Assembly: GCA_958299035.1 (NCBI GenBank)
Contig: CATQJL010000305.1
Location: 59,660,486-59,724,485, forward strand
DNA from: Cylicocyclus nassatus
Lineage: Eukaryota > Nematoda > Chromadorea > Rhabditida > Strongylidae
Direction of reading: 5' to 3'
DNA: 64,000 bases
Shown piece by piece: positions 1 through 11,543 of this stretch; positions within the stretch are counted from its first letter, which is position 1, and every line of letters starts with the position of its first letter. Below the pieces are notes generated by a model. That model searched no databases and was not told the DNA's origin. It saw only the letters and a list, made by a program, of their open reading frames with translations. The translations under genes were made by a program, and so were the position numbers.

Positions 1-591
1 GAATATATTCAATTTTTACCTGCGACTGAAATTATACTGCAGTTGTCTCTCATCCAATTCTACAAGCAAAGCAAGGAGCATTTGTTAATGATTTCCAAAT
101 TTAACATTCTACTACAACAGTACGAACAGAATAGGTAAGGAATATAATAAAGATCTTATATGATTCGTTTTAACGAAAGAGAATGAAGGTGCAGAGTGAC
201 TTGGTGTGGTTAACCTATTAATTAGGTAAATTCCAAATCACGTTGGGCAGGATTCGCTCACCTTCATTTATCTGTTTGCATTTGGTGAAACAGACATGTC
301 AGTTTTTAAACGGCATAATTGATGGTAATTCCTAATAGCAGCTCAATTGTGGCATTTGTTATCTGAAGAAGAGTTGATTATGTGGTTTCATGTGCAATCA
401 ACTTGTCACAATTTCGCAGCATTGCTTTCATTTGCTATTATGTCCGACGAGCAGCCAGCTTTCTACGCCTTTTTAGTTCTTCAATTCTTAGCGTTTCTAA
501 TTTCGTCTGTGGTGTGTGGAGTTAGGGTTGAGGCATATCTCTCGCGATTCCGCGAAATCGTCACATCCTCGCGTCTTGGCAATTTGCCAGT
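1..591. other. No gene recognised (left edge)
   Basis: This AT-rich stretch has only short open frames, none with a recognisable family signature or a convincing splice-bounded exon. No repeat copy from elsewhere in the window was recognised before position 592. A coding exon of a gene running off the left edge cannot be excluded. Confidence 0.4.
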
Positions 592-812
592 GGCCGTATT
601 CATCATATTCATCAACGAACCCGGTGGGTCCCGCTGCCCAGTGGGTAAGCGAAAACAGTGCCACTGGGTTGGATCGATATTCACAAAAAGCATTGCTGGG
701 TTCGCGAACCCACTAGTTTCGTGAACACCGATCTCGTGGGTTAAGCCTACCCAAGGGTTAAGCCTTACCAAATGGGTTCCGGAACCAACTGGGTTCGTTG
801 ATGAATAGGCCA
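592..812. repeat. Small fold-back element
   Basis: The left end (GGCC...TTCATCAACGAACCC) is mirrored at the right end (GGGTTCGTTGATGAATAGGCC), giving imperfect terminal inverted repeats of about 25 bp around a short core. The core carries several further GGGTTCG/CGAACCC inversions. The structure fits a non-autonomous DNA element (MITE). No target duplication is clear, and the short open frames here are by-products of the symmetry. Confidence 0.55.
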
Positions 813-1067
813 CAGATGTCTGCAGATTAGGCATGCGCGGATCCCACAAAGGAATGGTCAGGAATCGAAGTAGCCAATCCAGACAAGTTGCATATCATTA
901 GATGCAGCATAAAACGCTGACTTCGAATCTGTGTTCCGTATCTGCTTAGCGCCTATGTGGGTGAAGTTATGAGAAGTTGAAGGGCATTATTTTGCTAATA
1001 AATCGTACAATCAAAGCGCAAATTTCGCAGTACAGAGCCACGTTCGGACAGGAATGCTGCATGTTTA

Positions 1068-1100
1068 GGCTCAGTCATTAAGACTGAGCCTAAACATTTA
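1068..1100. repeat. Perfect short hairpin at a LINE 3' end
   Basis: GTTTAGGCTCAGTC and GACTGAGCCTAAAC face each other across about 5 bases. The hairpin directly abuts the (ATTT)n run that I read as the reverse-complemented tail of the LINE. It may be a fold-back made during insertion or a small intrinsic terminator-like structure. Confidence 0.6.
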
Positions 1101-4100
1101 TTTATTTATTTATTCTATACGCTCAATGGCGTTCCATACAATAAAACAAAAAGCAATTATTCATATTCTAACCGCAATGATCGTGCATCATGTAGTTTGG
1201 GTCTAATCTTGATAAAAGTGTGATGAAAGCTTGTATTTGACTGCTTCATAATTATTGTTATCAGGATTGAGTAATGTGATCCATGGAGATGTACCCATGC
1301 CCCCTTTTGCCAGCAAAATGCTTTTGTTTTTTCCAGCAAACAAGGCTTGATGGTCGATACTGACCTCATCAAACCAGTAAATCAGGGAGAGCAGTGACTC
1401 TGTGAATTACAATAAAGGCTGTAATAATGAATAACTCATACATGAGCGCAAAGATCAAGTTAAATTATTGTAATCTATGGAGATGGCAATCATGCCAACT
1501 AATTTGCCAGCAGAAGCTCTTGCAATAATGAAGCAAAGCAGGGCTAGGTTGGTGGAGTAATACTAATCAACCTTGCCCAAATGATTCCGGGGAGAGTCCA
1601 ATGGCTCCGGAAGAATATCAAATGTTTCACTTTTTGTAATTCAACTAAATGCAAGTCAACAAGCTATAATTATTGGAAAAAGAAGTAAATTGATTAGACC
1701 TGAACTAACGTGATGGCAAGACTTGGGGTTAGCAAGACATTTGAAAGAAAATAATATCAAAAAGACACAAACTGATAGTTGTATTTGGGTATACATTTTG
1801 TGGTCGGATCATGTAATCGCACATGACCAGCTATAGCGATACAGATGTCGAATTGGTGCTATTTGATCATGGCAAAATAGATGTCGGTGGTCGTAGTGGT
1901 CAAATTGTTATTCGAGCTGTAGCTAGTTTGAAGGAGTATCTGACAAACGTGATAGTAGAAGAACGCAGTGAATTTTCGGAGACTCAGCATTCATGCATCC
2001 AACCTTCAACGTGTAAGGCAACGCGATAGAACAAGGATGCTGACTGAAAGAAGGTTTTCAATAAACTGAATTCAACCATAAAGGTAAGCAAGATCCTGTA
2101 AATCAACTTTCCTCAGTTTTGACTTGAAGGAGGCACTGCTAGACGATCGTAGAACATCAGAAGGTAGATGTTGTAACCATCGTGCTCCACGATAAAATAA
2201 GTTGTTGTAGGCCAGCAAAAACCTTCTTCTTTTTATTGGGGAATAGTGTAGATTAAAGGAGTAAGAGCGTACACTAGCAGGAATGAAGGTCCAATACTTG
2301 CTAGCTGAGAGATTAAACTCTTTACGTAAAATTCGAAAACAAAAGATTAAGTCGGACAATTTTCTGCGGTGCTCCAAGCTTCTCATTCCATACAATTTAA
2401 GACGATCGTTGTAGCAAGGAATATCTCTCAGAGTTCTGTTTTTGGAGCATCTAAGATAAAGCAAACGTGTGAAAGTTTGTTGTACTTTTTCTATTTTTTA
2501 AATTTCTTTCTTCTAATATGGGCTCCATATTTGAGAGCAGTATTCGAGGTGCGGTAGGACATATGTTCTATACAAGCATTTGAGGATCTTCGGATTCTGG
2601 TAATGTACGCTTCTAAGAATAGCATAAAGGACATTATATGCTTTTTTAACCACAAAGTCTATATGCATTGCAAAATTAAGGCAGGGGTCAAGAAGAACAC
2701 CCAAATCTTTAGCTGAAACACACTGTTTGAGTGTGACTCCTTGATTTCATATGTAGTTGATCTACTCCGCCCGATGTGCATGACCGAACATTTGTCGAGG
2801 TTAAGGGGAAGGTTCCACTGCCTAGACCAACTTAGCATATTCTCAATTGATTTCATGAGTGCCATGTGTACTTTATCATAATTGGATGAGTCATATATTC
2901 CGTAAATCTTAATATCGTCGGCGTACATTTGTACCTTAATAGATGATGATGTTCTTAGAATGTTAGGCAAATCCATGGTGTAAACTAGAAATAAAAGAGG
3001 AGACAGCGCCCCTCCTTGGGGTACGCCACTCGGACACGGATGTCTTTCAGAATAATCGTAACCAACTTTCACGGTCATATGCCTGTTCCGTAAATATGAC
3101 TCAAACCAGCAAAGTAGATTTCCCCCAATGCCATAATTCTTTAATTTCTCGATGAGCTTATCGTGGCAGACTCTATCAAAAGCTTTGGATAGATCAACAA
3201 AGATAATGTCCACAGATTGCCCTTTGTTTACTGCCATAGTCCAGTCGAAAAGGCTATCTGCAAGGTTAGTTGTTGTACTTGCACCTTCGATAAAACCATG
3301 CTGTTCTTTGGGTATTATCCCCGATCTTGTCAACCAAGAGGTGAGTTTTTCACGTAGGATCTTCTCCATAACCTTGACTGAAGAAGGAGTCATGCTAATC
3401 GGGCGGAAGTCTGACACCAATTCAGCACCAGAGGTTTTTGGAATTGGGGTGACTAATGCTTCTTTCCATATCTCAGGTACAGCCCCAAGAGACATGGAAA
3501 GATTGAAGATGTATGCCAAAAGTTTGCAAATGGAGTCGGCGCATTCCCTATAGACGATTTGGGGTATTCCATCAAAAGGTTCTGAGATTGATGGTTTCAA
3601 ATTCTTTAGAATTCTCTTAATTTCAGATGGGATGAAATGAACATCATTTAAAGAATGTCTCAATGAGACACAGTTCGATGGACCATGTGGGATCATAGAT
3701 TCATCATTGGAAAAAACACTGATGAAATAATTTGCAAGAGCATTAGCTTTGTCAGCATTTACGCTGTGACTAATACCAAACAAATCTTTGATAATCGGCA
3801 GTCCAGAATTCTTCCTCAACTTTCTGTTGATGTATTGAAAGAAATATTTCGAACTAGCTTTAGACGCTAACTTCAACTCTCGATTTGCAAGATATTTTTT
3901 CAAATGAAAGTCTAGGTCACAGCATATTTTCTTGTACATTGCATTCGTTTGAGGATTATTCAGGCTATGAAAGAGACGACGTTTTTGACTTAACAGATTA
4001 GTGATTTGTCTGGGATATCTGGTTTGTGAATGGAGGGGAATCTTAAAAGGTACAGAAATTTTAAGGGCTGCATAGATGACTTTGCAAAACCTTTGATATA

Positions 4101-4506
4101 CATCATCTATTGTAGTGTAGTGATCAAATACCGTAAACCAATCAACCCCTTGGAGATAGCAGTTCAGAGAAGAGAAGTCAGCGTGAAGAAAATCAGGCAT
4201 AGGAACAAGAGCTGGAGTACAAGAAGTTTCATTTAAGGCAAATTCAATCATAGAGTGATCAGAAGTTGCCAGAGGTGCCAAAATTTCTACTGCTGATACA
4301 ATCGGAGATGAGGATAAGATTAGATCTAGGATATTTGCTTCATGAGTTGGCTTTTTCACATGTTGTTCAAAACCCATTTCAGCAAAAAATTCCAAAAATC
4401 TAGCGGATGTGTTATTCTTTGGTGAAGTATGATCCCAGTCTACTTGTAGATTGAAGTCCCCTACCATTAGCGTGCTCGAGCTATCAGTGGCTAGCCCTGT
4501 CAGCAA
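1096..4506 (-). mobile_element. CR1/Jockey-group non-LTR retrotransposon, 5'-truncated and decayed
   Basis: Read on the minus strand, the insertion runs from the 3' part of an APE-type endonuclease, through a full reverse transcriptase, to a tail of AAAT repeats at about 1098-1115. The tail follows sequence typical of LINE 3' ends. The stretch 1116-2071 lies between the stop codon and the tail. It is either a long 3' untranslated region or holds another unrecognised insertion. Immediately upstream of the truncation (4507-4523) the host palindrome resumes, so the 5' border is about 4506. Confidence 0.75.
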
Positions 4507-4512
4507 CAACAT
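2072..4512 (-). pseudogene. LINE polyprotein: endonuclease C-terminus plus reverse transcriptase, broken
   Basis: The first 617-codon frame begins inside the endonuclease domain. It shows GDFN (residues 18-21) and SDH (84-86), the catalytic signatures of APE-type endonucleases. It then carries reverse-transcriptase motif A (LSKAFDRV), motif B (GVPQGGALSPLLF) and motif C (YADD). Near position 2740 a one-base shift moves the frame; the continuation (AKDLGVLLDP... then HLEYCSQIWSPY) is read at 2704-2513. Two stop codons follow at about 2495-2513. The conserved C-terminal region (TFTRLLYLRC...) then continues in the same frame to a stop at 2072. The N-terminal half of the endonuclease and any ORF1 are missing. 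The copy cannot make an intact protein. Clade assignment to CR1/Jockey rests on domain order and motif wording, not on a phylogeny. Confidence 0.85.
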
Positions 4513-4523
4513 GCAGCTAGGTT

Positions 4524-5413
4524 TTTTTTATCCTTGCATCTTCCCGTTCACACGGGGTCTGCTACTCTTGTTAGTCTCTTCCATTCTTCTCGGTTCGATG
4601 TTTGGTTCTCTTCTAAGCCAAGCTCTCTTAGGTCATTTGATCTTGTCCATCCATCTCATTCTAGGTCTGCCTCTTGCCCTCTTTTCGGGAACATTCAGCG
4701 ACATGGCGAGTCTTGTCATATGGCTTTCTCTTCTAGTTACATGTCCGTACCATCGTCGGCGCTTCTCTTGTAGCTTCTTGTTGATCGCAGCAACCTTCAT
4801 TGTATTTCTGATGGTGTCGTTTGACACATAATCTAGCATGGTGACTCCAATGGACCATCGCAGCATTCTCGTCTCCATTACACCGAGTCTTCGTTCGTCG
4901 TTTCGCGTGCTCGGCCAGCATTCGCTACCATAGAGGGCACTCGGACGGATTATGGTTCGGTATATCTGAGACTTGAGCTTCCGAGGTATTCTTCTGTCGC
5001 ATAGGACTCCTGTGAGGCTTCTCCACTTTGACCAAGCTGCGTTGATCCTACCAAGTATCTCTTCGTGGAGGCTTCCATCTGCGGTGATTCGATTTCCTAG
5101 ATATTTGAACGTGCTAGTCTTCTTGATCATCATGTTGCCGATTCGGATGGTTCCAGGGGTCTGGGCTCCAAGCTCTATGTACTCCGTCTTTACTGTGTTG
5201 AGTCGTAAGCCTTGCTGTTCCAACTGAGTCTTTCACATCTGCACATCATCTCCTAGTTCTTTTCTGCTTCGTGCCATCAGAATCACGTCATCTGCATATA
5301 TCACAGCCCATGGTGGTTGACGTATAAATCTACTGGTTATCGCATCCATGACTGTGACTGCAGCTGACTGCAGTCACAGTTATGGATGCGATGACTCATG
5401 AGTCATGCATGAC
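4524..5413 (-). mobile_element. RTE-type LINE fragment with 12-bp target duplication
   Basis: The fragment is flanked by TGCAGCTAGGTT at 4512-4523 and again at 5414-5425, which reads as a target-site duplication. On the minus strand it encodes the end of an RTE-clade reverse transcriptase: the YADD catalytic motif lies near 5300, and the C-terminal domain (FKYLGNRITADG, RPSALYGSECW, RARGRPRMRWMDKIK) at 5223-4633. A TGA interrupts the frame at 5233-5235, and a one-base shift after DKIK moves the last 35 or so codons to another frame. The 5' end is a small inverted copy of itself: 5341-5363 is mirrored by 5369-5391 with one mismatch. This is typical of 5' inversion during LINE integration. Confidence 0.8.
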
Positions 5414-5874
5414 TGCAGCTAGGTTATTCAATATTCCTAAAGCCTAAAAGTGAGCTGAATTTGCGACAATGGCTCAATTTTGTAAACTTTATGTAGGATT
5501 TTTTGCTGTAAACTGCGCATAACTTCGTCCACAAAGGCGCTAAGCATTGGAATAGATGGTTTTTAGTTGGATTTGACCACTTCGACTTCTGCCCATGCCG
5601 TTGTCAGATAAATGGGCGCGTAGATTCCGTAACTTGGAAGTGTATTCGGCTGATTTCTCCAGTCCATGCATGAGTTCACACATAACGTCGTTAAGCACAA
5701 TCTGAAAAATCTCATACATTTATGTATGAAAGGATATAAGTACATAAAAATGAATATTAACAGAATGTCATCTGCAAACACAAACTTGACACAAGGAATG
5801 CTGCTGTACAAGTCGCATTTTCTAGCTTTTGTATGAACCCCTGGTGATCCCTAGCTGCCGACCATCTTTTCTTC

Positions 5875-6120
5875 GAAGTCATTTTTCTTTTTTCGAATTG
5901 AATAAAAACATTCCGTTGTGCTGATTATCTAACTCAACAGTGCTAATCATCTTTCTGGTAAGAGCAAGTGATGTTTCGAAGTCATGAAATTTTGCACAAG
6001 CGAAAGTTTTACCGAGAAATCGATATCTTATCAGCAACATGCTTAGCACTGTTGTATTAGATAATCAGTACCATTTTGTAACGTTATCGTTAACTTTGAA
6101 TAAGTAAAATGACTTTGAAC
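5875..6120. repeat. Nested fold-back element
   Basis: TGATTATCTAACTCAACAGTGC (about 5922) is mirrored by GCACTGTTGTATTAGATAATCA, ending at about 6068. Just outside, CTTCGAAGTCATTTTT (about 5873) is mirrored by AAAATGACTTTGAAC at 6107-6121. The two concentric inversions suggest one palindromic MITE of about 245 bp. The stretch 5607-5874 before it shows no gene. Confidence 0.5.
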
Positions 6121-7234
6121 AAAAGACGTCCGGCCGCGGGGGATCACCAAAGGATCATACAAAAAGCCGGAAAATGCGGCTTGTAAGCATCTTGCTCCCG
6201 TTCAAGATGTTCAAGTGAAGGATGGTGGGAGCACAGGTGCGATAGTGCGAGAATTTTCTCACCCCCTCTTCCCCTGAGCCGGGACCAAAGTGACCCCCTT
6301 CAAAAGCCGAGAAGAAAATCAACAGTGAGGTAAGGTTAAGCAAAGGAGCTATTTGTACGTGAATTGTTTATGTACAGGAACGGAGGAGTCTGTTGAAAAA
6401 AGTGCTTGGTGACGGGCGTGAGTAGTGATTTCTGAGCATTTTGGAGTTTTTAACATAAAAAAAATTCATAACTTTGTAGATGAACATCTTTTACGGCGAG
6501 ATGGTCACCACTGGAATCACCTCGTCTTCCGCTTTCAGAAAGCATATAGCATATCTGAGATCCATTCAAGAAAGTGCGGTGAAGGGCGTGAGTAGTGATT
6601 TCTGAGCATTTTGGAGTTTTTAACATAAAAAAATGAATAAAATTCGTAGATGAACATCTTGTAAATCATGTTGGCCACCTTTGGAACCATCTTGTCCTCC
6701 GCTTTCAGAAAATATATACTTTGCCTAGGGACCGTTATAAAAAGTGCCGGATGAAGGGTGAGTGAGACTTTTATAATGGGAGTGCTCAAGTACAGGCTTT
6801 TTTACCATTGTAAAAAAACGTCTACTTGAGCACTCCCATTATAAAAGTCTCACCCACCCTTCACCCAGCACTTTTTTCAAGGGACCCCAGTCAAAGTATA
6901 TATTTTCTGAAAGCGGAGGACGAGGCGGTTCCAATGGTGACACCATCATGGCGTACAAGATGTTCATCTTCAGAAGTTATAAAAAATTTTATGTTGAAAA
7001 CTCGAAAATCTTCAAAAATCACTAGGACACCCTTCATCCAGGCACTTTTTCTAGTGGACTCTAGGCAAAGTAAATATTTTCTGAAAGCGGAGGACAAGAC
7101 GGTTTCAATGGTGACCATCATGGCGTACAAGATGTTCATCGTCAGAAGTTACGGATTTTTCTATATTAAAAATTCGTAAATATCCAGAGAACACTCTTCA
7201 CCAAGCAGTTTTTCAACATACTCCAGGCAAACTT

Positions 7235-8168
7235 TTAGGTCGTCCGGAAATCAATGCCCGTTTTGAATTTCAACCGCAATAAGTCATATATTTCTCATTT
7301 CTAAAAGGTTGCAAAGTACCACTCGATAGAGCAAAGCAAGCTGTACAAGATGACTCCCTTGCTTTTGCAATAGCTCTTACCCACCACGAGTTTCGAGCCA
7401 GAAACTAAAAAGATTAACTGCCCGAAAAATCGAGAAAAATCGTAACTCAGTTCAGAAAAGCCCTGCAAAAATTTTACTTGCCCACGTAAGCACTGTCTAC
7501 ATAAAACATCCATATACGCCCTTGCCGTATTTATCCCTCTGTACCAAGAAAACGGAAATTTTCGTGCATTTGCCAAAGTGATGCTGTGCCATCCCCACAT
7601 AGGTAGTTGTGTACCATAAGCCTGTAGAAGTACAGACTTAAATTTTCAGTTCTCTACAAGCTTTAGTTCTCGAGAAATGCCGAATATAGCTTTCCCTAGT
7701 TAGGTAATCCAAGCTAAAACTCGAATTTATCGAGAACTAAAGCTTGAGCTAAAAATTTAAGTCTGTACTTCTACGGGCTTGTGGTATACAACTACCTGTG
7801 TGGGGACGACACAGCATCACTTTGGCAGATGCACGAAAATTCCCGTTTCTTGGTTTCTAATGGAGGTAAAAATACGGCAAAGGCGTATATAGATGTCTTA
7901 TGTGGATAGTATTAACGTGAGCAGGAAAGAATTTTTGTGAGATTTTTATGGACTGAGTTACGATTTTTCTCGATTTTTCGGGGCTGAGTCTTTTTACTTT
8001 TTACCTTAAAACTCGAGGTGAATAAGAGCTGTTGCTAAAGCAAGATTGCCATCTTGTAGAGCTTGATTTGCTCTATCGAATGGTACTTTGCAACCTATTT
8101 AGAAGTGAGAAGTGTATGACTTATTCCGGTTGAAATTCAAAACGGGCATTAATTTCCGGACAACCTAA
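7235..8168. mobile_element. Fold-back element with mariner-like ends (TTAGGTYGTCCGGAAAT)
   Basis: The ends TTAGGTCGTCCGGAAATCAA and TTAATTTCCGGACAACCTAA are inverted, and complementarity continues through almost the whole element to a centre near 7695. No transposase frame remains. The TTAGGT start and adjacent TA are what mariner/Tc1 terminal repeats look like; the superfamily call is inference. Part of the same element (block GATAGAGCAAAGCAAGCT) recurs as a solitary half near 37390-37925. Confidence 0.65.
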
Positions 8169-8172
8169 TATA

Positions 8173-9190
8173 TTAGGTCATTCCGAAAGTAATTTCGCTT
8201 TTTTCAAACGGGCGCCACATTTGAAGGAAGAAAGGTTTCTAAGAGATCTCAAAAGCATTCGATGCAGAATTTCATTCACTTTCTAAAGGTTATAAAAATG
8301 TTGCAAAACAGTCAACGAGCTTTCAGAAAATAACCAAAATCTGCGACCCATGCTTTTTGAGATGGTCAAGTTTCGCGATTTTTTGAAACTTTCATATCAG
8401 TCCTCAGAAAAATTTCAAGTAACGGTTCGATAGAGTAGACCTTACAAAATTCAGTACTGCTTTTTTCTCCTTTCCATAGCTTGTCATACAATTTCAACAG
8501 AATTTTAACTGATGCTACCGATTTTCATACTTGGGCAGCTAAATCCTCGTAGAACATCAAAAGAAGAGCAGCTCGCGCACTATTCAATTCAGCATTCACT
8601 CCTCTTTTTAACAGGTGTTTTTTGCTTCCGATTCGTTTAGTTTCCTGGGAGAAATCATCATAACTCACTTTTTTAGCGAGCCCCAGGCTGTATCCGAAAA
8701 ACTCGAAATTTGATCTTTCGAACCCGTAAACCCTCACCTGCTTTGTAAAATTAATGCTAGCTCATTACTATCTTGGTAGTCTCAAATTACGAAAAATTAT
8801 GATGTTTGATGCGATTGTGGCTGAGGAGGGCCTGCCAAAATCCAATGGTTTTGTTAAAAAATCTTTTAAAAAATTGCGGCGAGCTATGGAAAAGAAAAAA
8901 AAGTTGCACTATAGTCTATATGATTTGCTCTATCGAATCGTTACTTGATCTCCTTCTGGTTATGAATACAAAAGTTTTCAAAAATTGTGAAACTTGACCA
9001 TCTCAAAAAGCATGGGTCGCAGATTTTGGTTATTTTCTGAAAGCTCGTTGACTGTTTTGCAACATTTCCATACCGGTTAAAAAGAAAATGAAATTCTGCA
9101 TTGAACGCTTTTAAGATCTCTTAAAAACCTTTCTTCCATCAAATGTGGCGCCCGTTTGAAAAAAGCGAAATTACTTTCGGAATGACCTAA
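8173..9190. mobile_element. Fold-back element with mariner-like ends (TTAGGTCATTCCGAAAGT)
   Basis: The ends TTAGGTCATTCCGAAAGTAA and TTACTTTCGGAATGACCTAA are perfect inverted repeats. The arms remain complementary inward, for example over AAATGTGGCGCCCGTTTG and the GATCTC block, to a centre near 8680. TATA flanks both sides (8169-8172 and 9191-9194), consistent with a TA or TATA duplication. It sits head-to-tail against the preceding element. It has no intact transposase; the small frames at 8525-8997 are mirror images of each other. Confidence 0.7.
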
Positions 9191-9534
9191 TATATTCTCT
9201 AAAAGTGGAAAACAAGGTAGTCTTGAAAACGCTTCCCTTACTGACGTTACTGTTCATCTACAGAAATGATGAATTTCTTCTTAAAAAAAATTCGTATGTT
9301 TAAAAATTGTCTAACCCTTTCCGAAACAAATGTTATCGCATGCACATCTTCTACGGATTTCCAGAAACAGGCAGGGTGATGTAAAAAAGGAAAAGGAAAT
9401 GTTAAAAAATGCAAGGTGCTGGTTAGAAAATTGCGTGCTAATCCAGCAGCATATCGGTTCACAATTCAGAAAAAAGATAACCAGTGGTGGTAAGGAATAA
9501 ATTATGAACTTTGACTACGAAAAATGATGAGAAA

Positions 9535-9826
9535 ACATCATGGCTCCCCCCCCCCCCCCGTATTTTATAATTTCTCTACCAAGTGAAACACCGTTCACCC
9601 TGAAGAGGCTGCGACCACTGTGACTCCCTTCACTCTGGAGGAGTCATTCTCACCTTATCGCACCTGTGGGTGGGAGTACCTACGGACAGGTAGACAGCAT
9701 GAAATCCAGATATCTGGAGCTTTAGGATATGGAGCTTTCTTCTGAAGCTGTGATCCCCTCCACACGGCGGGGATGTTTATGCATGCGGCCCTTATACTTT
9801 GGGGGGGGGGGGGAGGGGAGGGACAA
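9535..9826. other. Homopolymer-rich spacer
   Basis: Runs of C (about 9547-9559) and G (about 9800-9812) flank sequence resembling the outer blocks of the neighbouring palindrome (CTTCACTCTGGAGG). No gene is seen. Confidence 0.4.
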
Positions 9827-10632
9827 TACAGGGTGTCCCAAATGTATACACTGTTTGATCGTTAATATCTCTCTTCCCAAAAAGTTTTCTGCCCCCTTGC
9901 AGGCAGTTTTGTAGAGCTGGCTCCATCTTAGATTTACAGTATAGAGCGATCCACTAATTGCTCTTCATTACTATTGGATTACGGTACGAACTTTCGACTT
10001 ACAGCGTCATTATGTATTAGTCGTGTTTCAAAAAGTTTTTCCAAAAATTCAGTGGTGCATGGGGGATTTCACGCGTGCTAATTTCGTTAGTCATTGTTTC
10101 GGGAGTCTGTAAAGCTTTTCAGATGGTGTAATCACAGTCTCACGAAGCATTGTAAAGACAGCTGTTGCGGTTAACTGGCATAAGTCATGAAGGAAGCATT
10201 GCGGTAAAATGCAAAGTTCATATCTGGTTTCAGCGACTTTAGTTAGCCTAGTGTAAGAGGTTCTACCTTGTTTGGTTCGCTTTCTGAGGCGAAATAAGGC
10301 TTCCAATGGCTCAAATTCCTTCTTAAATTCCTACCGTAATCCTACAATGTTAAAGAGCAATGGGTAATCCACTTCATACTGCAGTTCTAAGTTGAGCCTC
10401 GCTCTACAAAACGGTACCCAAAGTTCGCCGAATGGCACCAAAGCAAGAGAATTATTGAAGATCAAAGGGTGTATAACAGTAACGGTTCCAGGATTTCCGA
10501 TCGGGGGGGGGGGGGAGAACATTTTTTTCAAATGAAGGTGCGTGGCGTTAGCCTGCACTCCGGAAAATTTTTTGGGGCGCTTCCTGAAATTTTTCGAGCC
10601 CTAGACCCTAACTAGATTTGGGACACCTTGTA
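9827..10632. mobile_element. TA-bounded element with CAGGGTGTCCCAAA ends
   Basis: It starts TACAGGGTGTCCCAAATGTA and ends TTTGGGACACCTTGTA, with TA at both borders. Sister elements with the same ends occur at 15782-16549 and 43993-44925. The inner arm shared with 15782-16549 includes 'GATCGTTAATA', 'GAGCGATC' and 'CCTACCGTAATCCTACA'. The ends are of the Tc1/mariner kind. A copy of the G-tract/AAGGTGCGTGGCGTTAGC repeat lies inside at 10503-10600. Confidence 0.7.
10503..10600 (+). repeat. Dispersed repeat: G-tract then AAATGAAGGTGCGTGGCG
   Basis: A G-run is followed by TTTTTTTCAAATGAAGGTGCGTGGCGTTAGC and 'ACTCCGGAAAATTTTTTGGGG'. Longer copies are at 47318-47600 and 52805-53085, each also next to a poly-G run. 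Confidence 0.6.
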
Positions 10633-10756
10633 TATCAACAAATCAGGGGATTCCCTTAGAGCGCATCGTGCAGTCTGCAGATGGCTGACCTTAGTTTAGC
10701 ATTTTTTGAATATGATTCTAGGAAAAACCAGATAGGAACTTTGAACAACCAAAATC

Positions 10757-11020
10757 GATTTATCTTTGACCATACGTATAGGTAGGTAGACAACATCCTC
10801 ACGTATCACCTTTGCAGTAGATTTCGAAAGAATTTTGGAATCTATATATGACCAGTCTCTGACGATGGAAAAAACCAGTACAGAAAGAACGACAACAAAT
10901 TTTCTGAACCTGACCGTAGAAACCAGAACCAACTCTGTAAAATTTACTCTATATATTGAAACAGACAGGTGCAATTTCAAATTTATTAGACATCCTGACT
11001 GGTTTTCAAACGTACCTTGA
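10757..11020 (+). pseudogene. Degraded reverse-transcriptase-like stretch (possibly Penelope-like)
   Basis: An open frame of about 80 codons reads ...FERILESIYDQ... NFLNLTVETRTN ... FTLYIETDRCNF ... HPDWFSNVP and then stops at 11018-11020. The pattern F-L-[DN]-x-T-V, then a beta-strand pair, T-D and H-P ... [IV]-P resembles the region after the catalytic motif in Penelope-like and related reverse transcriptases. No catalytic YADD box is present upstream. It could equally be an exon of an unknown gene. The assignment is from pattern only. Confidence 0.3.
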
Positions 11021-11032
11021 TATATACTAATC

Positions 11033-11543
11033 AGTACATTGACAACCAAGGTATTACGATTTACCGAAACTTTACTCTTATACGGATTTTAGAGATAGAT
11101 TAGTAGAACTTAGTCACATGTTGAAGCATAGCGGGTGGGATAGTACGACTTCATACCTCATTTATTCCATACGTTTTATAACAGACGAAATACTTTACGT
11201 GAATAGAGTTCCACACAACAGTATACCTTCCACTACTCCATGACTTCCGTGCGACCTGGCAATAAGCCAAAGCGCTATATTTGGGACAAGTGAGGTCAAG
11301 ATAAAAGACCTCAGACGAAGTATTTGCCACTCATTATCACTGCGTTTGGTCCAGCTTTTACCTCAGTCTCCTTTCTTTCTCCACTTTCATTCTCTACTTG
11401 AACCAGTAAGCCTAAGCTCTAGTATGTTTCTTTTACGCTTTCTTGCAAGTATTGATGGGGGAGGGGGCAAGAAAGCCACACTATCGATTACTTCTAAGCC
11501 TCGAAACCGGTGTGTGAGATTTACTCAATAACACTAAACGATA
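11033..11543. other. No gene recognised
   Basis: Unique-looking sequence with only short open frames. No repeat family from elsewhere in the window and no splice-bounded coding stretch was recognised. A solitary TTAAAGGCAGCGGC end of the TTAA family begins at 11544, with no partner found. Confidence 0.35.

Larger units (their letters stand above)
850..5606. mobile_element. Palindromic element of the GGCCACTTCGA family, split by two LINE insertions
   Basis: The outer parts (about 850-1055 and 5414-5606) match the two halves of the intact palindrome at 54727-55195. They share ends (GGAATGGTCAG...AAGTAGCC), the 'GCATAAAACGCTGACTTCGAATCTG' block and the 'AACTTCGTCCA' block. Between them lie a CR1-like LINE and then an RTE fragment, both in minus orientation. 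The host element is therefore older than both LINEs. The family recurs at 41927-43762 (also split), 45886-46306 and, partly, 57222-57390. Confidence 0.65.
6150..9690. mobile_element. Long palindromic element, centre near 6808, split by two later insertions
   Basis: Both arms carry repeated blocks with the core TTTCTGAAAGCGGAGGA, a 'GTAGATGAACATCTT' block and a 'GAAGGGTGAG' block. They meet at a central inversion (ACTTGAGCACTCCCATTATAAAAG at about 6823-6850 against its complement at about 6768-6800). The right arm stops near 7234 and resumes at about 9191 with AAAAGTGGAAAACAAGG. Between lie two fold-back elements. Outer blocks near 6230 (GCGATAGTGCGAGAATTTTC) and 9640 face each other. The same blocks form the core of the palindrome at 58584-60797, so the two belong to one family. 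Confidence 0.6.

Noticed and set aside
2369..4831. Plus-strand frames of up to 133 codons over the LINE region
   Set aside because: They lie antisense to the clear reverse-transcriptase frame and have no domain.
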